DNA of 64,000 bases from Ktedonobacter robiniae. GTDB lineage: Bacteria; Chloroflexota; Ktedonobacteria; Ktedonobacterales; Ktedonobacteraceae. The position numbers and the translations under genes were made by a program. Shown piece by piece: positions 16,376-25,782 of this stretch. The notes under the pieces were generated by a model that ran no database searches, was not told the origin of the DNA, and saw only the letters and a list, made by a program, of their open reading frames with translations. Numbering within the stretch: the stretch's first letter is position 1; each line of letters starts with the position of its first letter. The stretch covers positions 744,001 through 808,000 of the forward strand of contig NZ_BNJG01000002.1 of NCBI RefSeq assembly GCF_016587375.1. Direction: 5' to 3'.

Positions 16376-16536
16376 GGTAGTGTTGCAAAAAAATTTGAGC
16401 TGAGAAAATGGAGCGGGCAATGACGGCACAAGAATCATTGCCGCCGAGAAAAGGTGCGTGTTCTGCATCTTTTCCTGGTGAGAGATGTTCGAGTGCGCTT
16501 CAATTTGCTGAGTTTTAAATTTTTTGCAACACTACC
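16376..16536. mobile_element. MITE-like element, 161 bp
   Basis: Terminal inverted repeats GGTAGTGTTGCAAAAAA at 16376 and its complement ending at 16536 (TTTTTTGCAACACTACC) match over about 17-20 bp with one A-run length difference. The interior carries no coding frame. The element sits exactly between the stop codons of two convergent genes (16361 and 16540), where it could also act as a bidirectional terminator. No clear target duplication was recognised. Confidence 0.75.
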
Positions 16537-16539
16537 CGT

Positions 16540-17481
16540 TTACTTCCCTGCCAATTGGGCCACAACCGGCGCGAAGTCACGCATATACTCGGCGCGGATA
16601 ACAAGATATGAGACGCCCAGGCGCTCGCGCCAGAGCTGGATATGCTCGACTATTTGTTCGGTGGTTCCGAGCATGACGTAAGGATTGGCAAGCACCTGCT
16701 CAACCGTGGCGTCTGTCAGTTCTCTTTCGCGGATATATTGTTCCGCGGCCTCCTGCTGATTTTGTGCCAGGGCCAAGCCGGAGATAAGAATATTCAACTC
16801 GATGGACGAAAAACGCTCGCCCGCGGCCTCGCGAATCCACCCGACTTTTTCGGTCAGGGTATCCTCAATATTTTCTGTGGCATCGACTGTGCCATTATCA
16901 TTCACCTTGATGTGCAGACCAATAACATTGGCTTCGCGCGCGGCCAGGCTCAGGAGTTTTTTGCCACCACCACCCATGACGATCGGCGGGTGAGGACGCT
17001 GAATGGGTTTTGGCGTCACGTTGAGATCGGTCACGGTATAGTGTTTGCCGGTGAAATTGACGGTTTCATCGCTGAAGCTTTGTTTAATAATCTTTAAGGC
17101 TTCTTCCAGGCGTTCAATGCGTAGTCCGGCACGTTCAAAGGGCACACCAACCTGGTCGTATTCCGGTCGATTCCAGCCCGCTCCAATGCCCAGTTCAAAA
17201 CGTCCACCGGAGAGCATATCCAGCGCCGCTACCTCTTTCGCGAGAAGGACCGGGTGACGAAGATCGTTGTTATAGACCAGCGTGCCAATTCTCAAGGTTT
17301 TCGTCGCGTCCGCGGCTGCCATGAGGGAGGCCAGAGGGAAAAACTCGTTGGTAAAGTGATCTGGCTGTAAGAGGGTAGAGTAGCCCAGATCTTCGGCCTC
17401 TCGTGCCCGTGTGATCCATTCTTCGCGGGTAGGGGCGCCATCTGTAATGATGCCAAAGCGAAACGGTCGTACTTGTGGCAT
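16540..17481 (-). CDS. LLM-class F420-dependent oxidoreductase (TIGR03621-like)
   Basis: The 313-residue TIM-barrel luciferase-like protein has an N-terminal RFGIITDGAPTREEW strand, TLLQPDHF, IGTLVYNND, and the GRFELGIGAGW segment. A glycine-rich MGGGGKKLLSLAAR phosphate-binding loop is followed by an EANVIGL strand. The sequence is closest to the TIGR03621 group named after MSMEG_2516, which is predicted to use F420 or FMN; the substrate is unknown. It is cytoplasmic and monocistronic, converging on the LacI gene with the MITE between them. Confidence 0.85.
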   Translation of the reverse strand: MPQVRPFRFGIITDGAPTREEWITRAREAEDLGYSTLLQPDHFTNEFFPLASLMAAADATKTLRIGTLVYNNDLRHPVLLAKEVAALDMLSGGRFELGIGAGWNRPEYDQVGVPFERAGLRIERLEEALKIIKQSFSDETVNFTGKHYTVTDLNVTPKPIQRPHPPIVMGGGGKKLLSLAAREANVIGLHIKVNDNGTVDATENIEDTLTEKVGWIREAAGERFSSIELNILISGLALAQNQQEAAEQYIRERELTDATVEQVLANPYVMLGTTEQIVEHIQLWRERLGVSYLVIRAEYMRDFAPVVAQLAGK

Positions 17482-17999
17482 GTATCTTCTCCTGATTCCT
17501 TTGATACGGCTATGTTCATCGACAATTTTGTCTGCCTGTTAAAATTTTGTCATAAATCATGGCTGTTTGCCAGAACAGTCTCTATCTCAGGTTCAGCTTG
17601 TGTCCCGTTTTTCGTCTCGTTAAATGGGTTGGGTTCAGCCTCGATCATTTCCAGTACGGCTTTCTCTTCGACGCTTTGTGGTAAAGAATCTGTCGGAACG
17701 GTGTCAATTTGTCAGGCTTGAGCAGCCATGCTATAGTAAGGGAACGTTAATACGCCGTCGTCCATGGCGAGCCACGTGGTCTCTACGACTACCGCTCTCA
17801 ATCACTGCACACAGCCTGCCAGTGCTTAGGGATCTCGCTCCCAGAGGGTGGCTAGTTCCACAGCGCGGAGCGGAAGGCCGGGCATGGCTATGCGCTGGTA
17901 GTTTGTAGATACGAGCGCTCGCGGCCGAATGTGGGTGCGTTTCCCACGCAAATGGCTAAAAAGCCAGCGTAGCGCTACCCCTGCTTGAAGGTGCCAAAT
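17482..17999. other. Gene-free stretch with clustered hairpins at its right end
   Basis: No convincing coding frame was found. Near the end of the exonuclease gene three small inverted repeats follow one another: GTGGG...CCCAC (17931-17947), GGCT-aaaa-AGCC (17954-17965) and GTAGCGCTAC (17969-17978). They may terminate the minus-strand exonuclease transcript. Confidence 0.4.
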
Positions 18000-18875
18000 T
18001 CATCTCTCGCGCCACCTCGGAACACGCCTGGGGAACTTTTCATCGCCCAGCCGGTGGCAGACATCTTTCAGCCGCTCGTAGGCGCCCTGCCATTCCAGAT
18101 CGGCGAGCGTTTCCTTCAATGGCACATCCTCGCGCAGCGTAGCCAGTTTGCGGAAAAGCAGCGCCTCAGCCCAGTGCTGTGCCAGGCTCTCAGCCAGGCG
18201 CGCCGCGCGGCTGGCGCTCAAACCCCAGGTTTGCGGATCTGCAGGGATCGCCTCGAGGTGCTCGTATTTTGCAAGCACGGCTGCCGCGGATTTTTCACCC
18301 CAGCCCGGGATGCCGGGGAAGCCGTCGGCCGCATCGCCCACCAGCCCCAGCCAGTCGGGGATCGACTGCGGGCGCACGCCAAATTTCTCCACCACGCCCG
18401 CCTCATCGATGAGAATATCGCGGCGGCGGTCCCAGCCAACGATACGGCTTCCAGAGACCAGCTGGGCCAGATCCTTATCCGGCGAGCAGATCACGATCTG
18501 TTCGATCCCAGCTTCGTTCTTGAAACGGGCGGTCGCGCTGGACAGGGCATCGTCGGCCTCGAACTCCACCATCGACCAGACCACCAGCCCAAGCGCGGAA
18601 ACAGCCTCTTCGGCCAGCGGGAACTGGGCGATCAGGTTGGAGTCAACGCCCGCGCCGGTCTTGTAGCTGGGGTACTGGTCGTTACGGAAGGACTCGATCA
18701 CGTGATCGAACGCGCAGGCCACGTGGGTGATGCCAGGCGTAGTCAAGAGCATCAGCAGGCTGCGTAAAAGGCCCAGCGTTGCGCCGACCTCGCGCCCATC
18801 TGGTGCCTTGCGCGGCGGCGCGCCAAAGTGGCTGCGAAACAGCTCATAGGTACCATCCACTAGGTAGATTTTCAT
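18000..18875 (-). CDS. 5'-3' exonuclease, FEN/PolI-type nuclease domain
   Basis: The 291-residue free-standing homologue of the 5' nuclease domain of DNA polymerase I removes flaps or RNA primers. Visible are MKIYLVDGTYELFR (first metal Asp), CAFDHVIESFRNDQYPSYKTG with the Asp and the YK motif of the helical arch, FEADDALSS, ICSPDKDLAQLV, and a helix-hairpin-helix (LVGDAADGFPGIPGWGEKSA). The key acidic residues are all present. The gene is notably richer in G+C than its surroundings and stands alone, which hints at separate ancestry. Confidence 0.9.
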   Translation of the reverse strand: MKIYLVDGTYELFRSHFGAPPRKAPDGREVGATLGLLRSLLMLLTTPGITHVACAFDHVIESFRNDQYPSYKTGAGVDSNLIAQFPLAEEAVSALGLVVWSMVEFEADDALSSATARFKNEAGIEQIVICSPDKDLAQLVSGSRIVGWDRRRDILIDEAGVVEKFGVRPQSIPDWLGLVGDAADGFPGIPGWGEKSAAAVLAKYEHLEAIPADPQTWGLSASRAARLAESLAQHWAEALLFRKLATLREDVPLKETLADLEWQGAYERLKDVCHRLGDEKFPRRVPRWRER

Positions 18876-19403
18876 AGAATATCTGGTGCTCCTCCCATAA
18901 TTTCAGAATTGTCCAGCCTCTGCGAAAATAGACATCACCATAGGGCAAGATAAATGATGTCATCTGTATACTTTTAACGATCTGGATGATCGGTGCATAC
19001 ATTGCTGTCTTCGTCGTTTATCTTATCACGAAAGACACATCCGTTGTTCTCATCTGGACGAGCTGCGCCGCTCTGGCTACCATCATCTTCACGTTGTAAA
19101 TCCCAACATTGAGCGGGAGAAATCTGTATAACGTTGCGGGCCGTTGTAGGCTCAGGAGTCTCTCTCCAGACGGATGTGTCAGAATTGAGAACACAGAAAG
19201 CAATCCAAGGTTATTGGGGTTCTTGTCCGCCAACCTTCGGTGTTAGGTTGCCACAACCAGCGTCTGCAAGTTGTCGAGTCGTCGGAGGAACAACTCGCGT
19301 TGTTGTGCTAAAGACACCGATTGGTTTATAGTGGTGCGAAACCGGAAGCACTGGCGTACCTCGTCAAATGCCCTACAGAAGTGTGCGGACTACAACAGGA
19401 TAG
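18876..19403. other. Gene-poor stretch
   Basis: Short open frames here have no recognisable protein character. Low-copy decay of a gene upstream of the 19404-19640 remnant is possible, because fragmentary frames continue into it. Confidence 0.3.
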
Positions 19404-19640
19404 GGAAATCTTGTCATTCAGCAACCCTGTTCACATGCAGTGGCGGTTCTCAATGGCTTTGAGGTGCAGTTTTCGAACCAAAAAGACCACCATTTAGGGC
19501 GGCTCCAAGTCGATGTCGAAATCGACTCGATCAAAGAGACCTTTGTGACGGTGAAAATCACCTACGGTCTGTGTGACTGGTCAGGGAGTTGGGACGATGG
19601 ATATGATGGAACTATACGCTTTTCCGTTATAGCTGAATAG
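19404..19640 (+). pseudogene. C-terminal remnant of an unrecognised protein
   Basis: The frame after the TAG at 19401 encodes a protein-like strand-rich sequence (HAVAVLNGFEVQFSNQKDHH; VDVEIDSIKETFVTVKITYG; a DWSGSWDDGYDGT turn; IRFSVIAE end). A GTG at 19440 could start it, but no ribosome site precedes it, so the upstream part was probably lost. It has the look of a small beta-sandwich; the family is not known to me. Confidence 0.4.
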
Positions 19641-19851
19641 GCTTCTTCAGCCTCTGAAGAACAACAGATACTCTTCCAGCGTTTTCTGCAGACGAGCGAT
19701 GGTACGCGAGCGGGCAAGCTTACGAAGGCGCATTGCCCTCTGGGTGGTTTAAAGCTGGGATGTAAGAGACTATGCAGGAGGAGATTGACCATGGCCCACC
19801 TTTGTGGAGGGAGTAAGAGACAAAAGAGAACCACAAAGGAGAAAGCAGATC

Positions 19852-20070
19852 ATGGCCAAAGAGCAACGAACCTTCAGACGCCATGCCGAGTTGTGTGTAA
19901 GGGCAAAGAGAGAAAGAGGGACAGGGAACAGATCAGCCTTCGTTCGTTCCCACAAGCTCAAACAGAATGGAAAAAAGAGGGATGGGTATTCGGGCAACTC
20001 ATCGGAAAAGGCCCAATCTCGATGTTGCCAGCCAGTTTGTCCCCACAGGACAGGATACATGGGTCAATGA
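19852..20070 (+). CDS. Small basic hypothetical protein
   Basis: An ATG at 19852 stands 10 bases after AAGGAG and opens a 72-residue, Arg/Lys-rich frame (MAKEQRTFRRHAELCVRAKR...). It has no domain, membrane segment or signal. Its credibility rests only on the ribosome site and the basic composition; it may be noise. Confidence 0.25.
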   Translation: MAKEQRTFRRHAELCVRAKRERGTGNRSAFVRSHKLKQNGKKRDGYSGNSSEKAQSRCCQPVCPHRTGYMGQ

Positions 20071-20205
20071 CAAGTCAGACGGTTTATCGGTCAAAACCGT
20101 GTTGTAGTTCATCTGCCAGAAAAGCCTGTGTATGCGGCTGAGCAAAGAGGAACTTTTCCAGCAGAAGCACTTCGTTCTGAAGAAAACAGATGATATGAGT
20201 CGTCA

Positions 20206-20580
20206 TCAAGAGATGATACGTACAGCTCCTGAGATAATTTGCCAGCGCTCATCCTGAAACAGCCATACACGCAGATAGCGGCAGAAAGCCTCAAGAGGTT
20301 TTCCCTGCAATCGCACCTTTACATGAGCTTTTACTGCAACAATTGCGCTTTCTCCATAGAATTGCATAACTGGTTCTTCGACAAACTCCACTGCTGTCTG
20401 AACAACAGCACCAGACGCATGACTTTCGATATCATCGCGTTTTCCCTGTACATTTCCCTCGACATCAATAAACACCAGATCATCATGTATTAGTCGTTCA
20501 AGGGCTTGCACATCATTGTTCACCATTGCCTGTTGAAGCTGCTTCTCAGCATGCACAATTTCCTCAAGGGAGTGGTTCAC
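20206..20580 (-). CDS. NTF2-like (SnoaL/DUF4440) family protein
   Basis: The 124-residue cone-shaped alpha+beta protein has an N-terminal helix pair (EEIVHAEKQLQQAM, VQALERLIHDDLVFID), then a GNVQGKRDDIES turn. The strands are MQFYGESAIVAVKAHVKV and CRYLRVWLFQDERWQIISG. DUF4440 members include steroid-isomerase-like enzymes and ligand-binding proteins; no specific role can be read. It starts at GTG 20580, preceded by AAGGAGAG. An ISL3 element has inserted about 120 bp upstream of its start, possibly affecting its promoter. Confidence 0.8.
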   Translation of the reverse strand: MNHSLEEIVHAEKQLQQAMVNNDVQALERLIHDDLVFIDVEGNVQGKRDDIESHASGAVVQTAVEFVEEPVMQFYGESAIVAVKAHVKVRLQGKPLEAFCRYLRVWLFQDERWQIISGAVRIIS

Positions 20581-20705
20581 TTCTCTCTCCTTTCATTCGG
20601 GCTAACAACACTTGTCTGTCTGTCCCCTTCCTCAAGGATAAATACTCAAAGCAAAGAAGTAAAGAGGAAACCCATGCTCATAGCATACTTTTTACCCATA
20701 AGATG

Positions 20706-22551
20706 GACTCTTACGCAACCTCGCTGATCACAGCGGTGGTATGCTGAGAGTTTACGGTTTTTTCTCCGCTTCTCGGCACGGTTGCGGGATCTTGTTGTCG
20801 ATGATGCACTTTTCTCGTGGTTTTGTCCACCTTCGGGTTATCTTCGGCACGATGGAGGACGCGAAGTCGGAGCAGGTCAAACTTTGCCCGACCATACATG
20901 CTTCGTTTGAGCAACTTGAGTCGTGTGATTTGCCCCTCAGTCTGACCGCTACTCCACGGTAATGTGAGACCAGCAAGGATTGCGTTCTGGTCCTGTCGCA
21001 CCCCGGCAGCAAATGACTCGAATTCTGGGATGTGGCTCGTTTCTGCCGCTTTTAGCCATGTCTCCAGGTGCTAACCGGTGCGCTCCCGCAGCATCTGGAG
21101 AAACGTCTGAACCAACTGATAAGCAGCCTCAATCTCCGGGCTAGCTTGTCTGATCTGGAATAATTCCTCCTGCTCCTCCTGACTGAGATCCACCGATTTC
21201 CGCAGAAAAAGCCGGGTGATACGCCCAGCTGATAAACGCTCCAGCGGTCCAGCAGGCACCTGCTCTTTCTCCAGCATGAGTGATCTTTGACGAGGCGCGC
21301 GTAAGCGCGCGAGATAGCGATAGAGAGCTTTTTGCGAGCCACGATAGCCTTGGGCACGCAGTTCCCGATACAAAGACGCGCCGTTGTGGTTTCCTTGCTC
21401 CCATCGTTTGAGAACCTCGCGTTCATAGCGATCGACCAGGCTGGGTCGTCGTCGCCGACGTTTCGGCTCAGGATAGCTGCCGTGAGCCAGCCAATCTCGA
21501 ACAGTTCGTTCCCCCATTCCGACGTGCTTGGCAATGTCACTCGTCTTCAGACCCTGCAGATGAAGCGTGCGAACCAGTTCATACCGTTGCTCCCGCTCTG
21601 CTTTTCGAGCCAGCCGCGCTTGTTCCTCTCTTCTGATCGATAGGCCGAGCGCTCTTGGGAAGGTTCTCGCAGCGGCTCCTCCTGGTGCCCATTTGCTCGG
21701 TTTGCTCGTCTCTGCTCCGCTTGGCACTGGGCCAGGACCGCTGTGAGCGTCTCTGACAGATTCTTGCCAAGATGCCAGCGGTCGGCGACTTGTATGGCCT
21801 GAGGTGCCCCTTGAGACGCAGCTGCGGCAAACTCAGCGGAGCGGTCGCGGCTGATCACTTCAATGCTGGGGTGCCTCTTGAACCATGCTGCAACGGTTTC
21901 TACTCTGCGATCGGGAAGGATGTCCAGAGGTATCCGCCGTTCGAGATCGCATAGGAGGGTTCCGTAACGCAGTCTGCGCTTCCACGCCCACTCGTCCACT
22001 CCAACGACTCGTGGAGGCTCTGGGGCTGGCAAATCACGTTGGCGCACCAGACGCAAGATTGTATCGCGGCTGGCTTTGAGATGAAGCTGTTTACTGACGC
22101 GTGCGCCAGCCTGCCCTCCCAGAGCAAATCCGAGCATCTGCAGTGTTTGCTGCAGCCGGATCGTCCGCTGGGCATGGGGAAGTGCCAAGAAAGGAAACCT
22201 CTCCGCAAAGATTTTGCGCTGACACGTCTTTTTTGGGCAAAAGAAGCGACGGACTTCTACCAGCAAATGAACAGCTCGTTCGCTGCTGGGAAGGTCATGT
22301 AAATGACGGATGTAACGACTTTGCACCCGTTTGGCCACCATACCGCAACACGGACAAGCGGCTGTTTGGGAAGCAGATCGCAGCGTCACCGTGATCTCAT
22401 CGGCGACCTGAACCTGCTCTACCATTCCGTCAGAAAGATCTGGGAAAATCACCATGGGAGACACTCGAAGAAGCGAAATGGGTAATGAAGGCAGGGAAGA
22501 TTGTACCTTCTATTTTATCACATTTATGATCAGCGAGGTTGCGTAAGAGTC
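20706..22551 (-). mobile_element. ISL3-family insertion sequence, 1846 bp, ends intact
   Basis: The ends are perfect 25-bp inverted repeats: left beginning GACTCTTACGCAACCTCGCT (20706-20730), right being its complement (22527-22551). They are flanked by an 8-bp direct target duplication ATAAGATG (20698-20705 and 22552-22559). The 8-bp duplication and the transposase type fit family ISL3. The transposase inside is broken (see 20711-22464), so movement would need a transposase supplied in trans. Confidence 0.93.
20711..22464 (-). pseudogene. ISL3 transposase, inactivated by frameshift and nonsense codon
   Basis: From ATG 22464 the first frame has the N-terminal zinc finger (CPCCG; later FFCPKKTCQRKIFAERF), an HTH, and the start of the DDE domain (VVGVDEWAWKRRLRYGT with the first Asp; QVADRWHLGKNL with the second). 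At about 21635 the frame slips by one base (near GAAGAGAGGAA) into a second frame carrying the HTH insert (TSDIAKHVGMGERTVRDWL). That frame reads into a TAG at about 21069 (RTG*HLETWLKAAE) and continues in frame to GQTEGQITRLKLLKRSMYGR with the third acidic residue. The product cannot be full length. Confidence 0.9.
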
Positions 22552-22559
22552 ATAAGATG

Positions 22560-23611
22560 TCCCGTTTGACGCATATCTGAGAACGCGAGTCCGAAAAACA
22601 AGAGCATTTCGTCCTCTCACAAAGGGAGACTCTCTGCAATGGGCCAAAGGACACTTTATAGTTCCTAAATTGGACCAATGTGACGTATATGCGTCAAAAG
22701 ATCAGCATTTCCTGCTCAAGCGGTTTCTCTCAAGCCGCTTCTCAGGCAGGTCGTAGGACAGGATACACACGAAAGGTGAAAGTAGCAGAGCTTGAACCCT
22801 GAAATCATTCCCAAACGTGTTCTCGGTGGAGAGGTACTGAAGATTAGCTCTCTTCAGGAAAGGACTCGCAGAACCTTAGACAGGATATGAGTCAACCTTT
22901 AAACCATAATTGGGGGATGTGTGTAAAATCCTTCATACGCGTTTGAATGAAGGCCAGTACAACTTTTCGTGTGTAACTGGGCAGGCCACATCCACGAGTC
23001 CTGGCCTCTCCACCCACCACAGGATGCTGATCGTTCTGTGAGAGGGGGAAGGCCCTCCTGCTGGAGCCGCCAAACGGTCCCCATTGTTTCTCCTCTCGAC
23101 GACCGTGCGAGTCATCCTCAGCGTGTCCCTCTCTGCCGTCTGCCGCAGCCCGCTCCGCGTCCCCTCCGTGCGGGTTACCCTTTACAGAGCCTAGCAGGTC
23201 AAGGCCGCGCAGGATGAGCGTGGAGGAGTTGGGGCGTGCTCGTCTTGGCCTTGACCTGCTAGGCTACACTTTTAATACCGCACGGGAGATTCACATGAAA
23301 TGACATTCCTCTGATGAAAAGCAATTCGCGTATTTGCTCCTGACCTCTCATATGCATTATGATTCGATATCGAGGACGAAACCAGTGTCAAATCACACAT
23401 GCAAAAAATCACAGCGCTCTTGACAGGGATTCGCCAAAGCCACGTTTTGGGTGTCCGGTTGGGCTGAGCCAATCGAGGCTGAGGGTGCATGGGAAATGGC
23501 AGACCAGACGCAGCATGACAAAGATGTTGGAGTCCAGATTCCATCTTGGCGAGTGATAGCTTTGATGATGACCCTCCTCTCATGGGCGAAGAGCGGATTG
23601 AAGTGTTGGCA
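22560..23611. other. Gene-poor stretch with inverted repeats
   Basis: No coding frame is convincing. TTTGACGCATAT (22565-22576) is repeated inverted as ATATGCGTCAAA (22687-22698), which could mark a 134-bp degenerate element. A hairpin (AAGCGG...CCGCTT) lies near 22720-22740. The strongest structure is listed separately at 23188-23265. Confidence 0.4.
23188..23265. repeat. 19-bp perfect inverted repeat with 40-nt loop
   Basis: The left arm 23188-23206 (AGCCTAGCAGGTCAAGGCC) and the right arm 23247-23265 are exact reverse complements. The 40-nt loop is G-rich with a smaller possible stem (GAGCGTG against CGTGCTC). It is not adjacent to a gene end that would need a terminator. It could be a tiny mobile element, a structured RNA or a protein-binding site. 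Confidence 0.8.
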
Positions 23612-23853
23612 TCATAGGCGCCAATAGAGAGGAGGGATGTAACTGCGCAGCCTGGTAGGTGGCTGGGCGGTCTGTCGGGCAGCAGTTGGGACCACTGCAC
23701 TTGGGACCACCCCGCTCGTGACAAAGGCGATGCGCGTGGCTTGAACGTCCGCAGGGGAAGCGGTGGCTGCCGCGGTATGATTGCCACTGGCCCAGAAGCC
23801 CAAGCCACCGAGAAGGATTGCCCCCACAGGGCAAGCACTACAAGCTTGTTCAT
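23612..23853 (-). pseudogene. Frameshifted small secreted protein
   Basis: ATG 23853 follows GAGAGG and opens MNKLVVLAL. The hydrophobic signal continues one base out of frame as GAILLGGLGFWASGNHTAAA, then a linker and AARQTAQPPTRL, ending at 23612. Restoring one G in CTGTGG would give an 80-residue exported protein. In the first frame the sequence runs on for 190 residues without protein character. The function is unknown. Confidence 0.5.
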
Positions 23854-24119
23854 GAAAACCTCTCTTTCACACGATAGAAATGCAACAGGCCTTGTTCAAA
23901 GTATAGTGGCTGCGATCCGTGCGAGCGAGGAAATTTATTGCTCATTTCCCGCAATGATCGTGTCTGGAATGCGCAACGTGCCGAAGGGAGGACAGGGAAG
24001 CGTCAGGGAGAGGGAAAGGACCGGGGGAGGTCGTGAAAGCATGTCAACGTTGTCCTGAAAGCAGAATGGTTTACTGCGCTGTGGGGGGGCGTCTGGGATA
24101 TGAGCGGGGTGTACATCTG

Positions 24120-24390
24120 AGACGGGCCCATTATCAGCTCTTGAGCCAGGTACCGGCGATCCATTTGCCAAATGGCAAGCCATATACGAATGCCAACGAG
24201 GCCTGGGAGATGTTGTTGCAAGCCTCCAAACATGCGCGGTATCTGGGGTTGGTGGATCCGGCAGCGATCATTGACCGGAAGAACCCGCAGACGCGGGTGT
24301 ACACCGCGCCGAGCGAAGGCGTTTGCAGCGAAAGATTGAGGCTAGTGCTCGGTCACGTGATGGCGCAGCGGAGCTTCCTGCCGAGAATGT
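24120..24390 (+). pseudogene. Remnant of a conserved hypothetical protein
   Basis: Inside an open frame (24033-24584) the segment RAHYQLLSQVPAIHLPNGKP, then NEAWEMLLQASKHARYLGLVDPAAIIDRKNP, has real protein character. It resembles an N-terminal module I associate with Ktedonobacter hypothetical proteins. Flanking parts of the frame are rearranged or noise. A 41-nt piece of the same gene survives inverted at 5163-5203. Confidence 0.45.
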
Positions 24391-24699
24391 TGTGTCGTTG
24401 TTTCGGGAGAGAGGAGCAGGAGGTGCGTGATAGGTCCTGGGGAGCTAGACCGGGGCAGAAGCGTTGCTATATACTATTGCTATTCCCCCGCGAGCAAAGA
24501 GTTTCATCCATAGTATTGAGCGTGAAAGAGCGAGTTGTTGCGAACCGCTCTTTTTTTGCTGGTTGCGAGCAGGCGGGCATGTGAGAGCGAAAAAGGGCAA
24601 GTATCTGTCGCAGAGGGAGCCTGGCACGTCTGATGAACGGGATAATGACCCGGCCCATTTTTGGGCCTATATCATCGCGGCCCTACGTGTGCATTCTGG

Positions 24700-25544
24700 C
24701 GTCGCTTCACAGCGTCAGCTAGAACCAGGCGAAACAGCGTTGACCATGCTCTACTCTCCTCAGCCAACAGGGGTCGTGGAGGTGGCATCGTGTGTGCTTA
24801 GGGTTCGCTCAGACCCGCCTCTGGCTTTCTGAGGGCAAGCTAGACGCGGCAAAACGCTGGGTGGCTTACTGCGACCTTGATCCACAGAGCCGCGCATTCT
24901 ACACCGATCCGGCGTCCATTGAACATTTCATGCTGCCTCTCATACAGGTCTATTTAGCGACAGAGAAAGATAACGACGCTCACGAACTGCTGACTTCATT
25001 GCTTCTCCATGTGGAGCGAAACCAGGATACATGGAACTTGATACATATCCTGGCGCTACAAGTCCTCGTGTGGCAGACTTCCGGCGAGTTTGCGCGAGCA
25101 CAAGAGTGCGCGCTCCATCTGCTCCAATTGGCCGAGCCAGCAGACTACCTCCGTGTCTATCTGGATATAGGCGATCCTATGCAACAGGTGCTTCAGAAGA
25201 TTCTGTGTGAAATTGATGCGCCACTGAAGCAGCAACACATCCAGATCCCTCTCGATGCTCTTAAGGCGCTCCTCTTGGCCTTCGAGCAACAGATGAATGG
25301 TCAGCACATCCTTGTGGGCCACCCTCCTAGCTCATTTTCCAGGTCATCTCTTGCCACTCTCACCGCACGTGAACAAGAGGTGTTACATCTACTGGCACAG
25401 GGAGCCACCAACCAGGATATTGCTAATGAGCTTGTCATTGCATTGGCAACGGTGAAGAAGCATGTCACGAATCTATTGAATAAACTAGGAGCTGAGAATC
25501 GCATACAGGCCATTGCTCGTGCTCGCGATTCCAGGCTCCTCTAG
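24700..25544 (+). pseudogene. 5'-truncated LuxR/MalT-like regulator
   Basis: The frame 24792-25544 encodes TPR-like helices (LSEGKLDAAKRWVAYC; LPLIQVYLATEKDNDAHELL; ILALQVLVWQTSGEFARAQE). It ends in a complete LuxR helix-turn-helix (LTAREQEVLHLLAQGATNQD, IANELVIALATVKKHVTNLL). The N-terminal ATPase of MalT-type regulators is missing. A scrap of upstream helix sequence (ALTMLYSPQPTG) lies in another frame near 24735-24775, showing stepwise decay. A free LuxR HTH protein from GTG 24792 is possible but has no ribosome site. Confidence 0.7.
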
Positions 25545-25782
25545 CACAATCAACATCGGCATCCCTTCTCCTGCTCTACTTCTTCAGGATTATTATACTT
25601 CCACCCCCAACCTTTGGGACATTTACACCTCAAGAGGTATTCTTTCGGCTACCAACGAGCACACCGCTTTTCTCTATACTCTGCATAAGCAAGAACAAAA
25701 GTGAACATCTTACGGTTCACTGCTTAGCAGAGCATATTCCTGGTGCATGACGAGAAGCAGAGAGAAGAAGGAAACCATTGTA

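Noticed and set aside
17931..17978. Three successive small stems resembling a structured RNA or tRNA
   Set aside because: No tRNA arm consensus (no T-loop or anticodon pattern); more likely a terminator cluster.
18148..18767. Long plus-strand frames antisense to the exonuclease gene
   Set aside because: They mirror the high-GC exonuclease codons and have no motif or start signal.
23272..23611. Continuation of the minus-strand frame from 23853 for 193 residues
   Set aside because: The exported-protein signal continues in the other frame; the long frame is Ser/Pro-rich noise crossing gene-free DNA.
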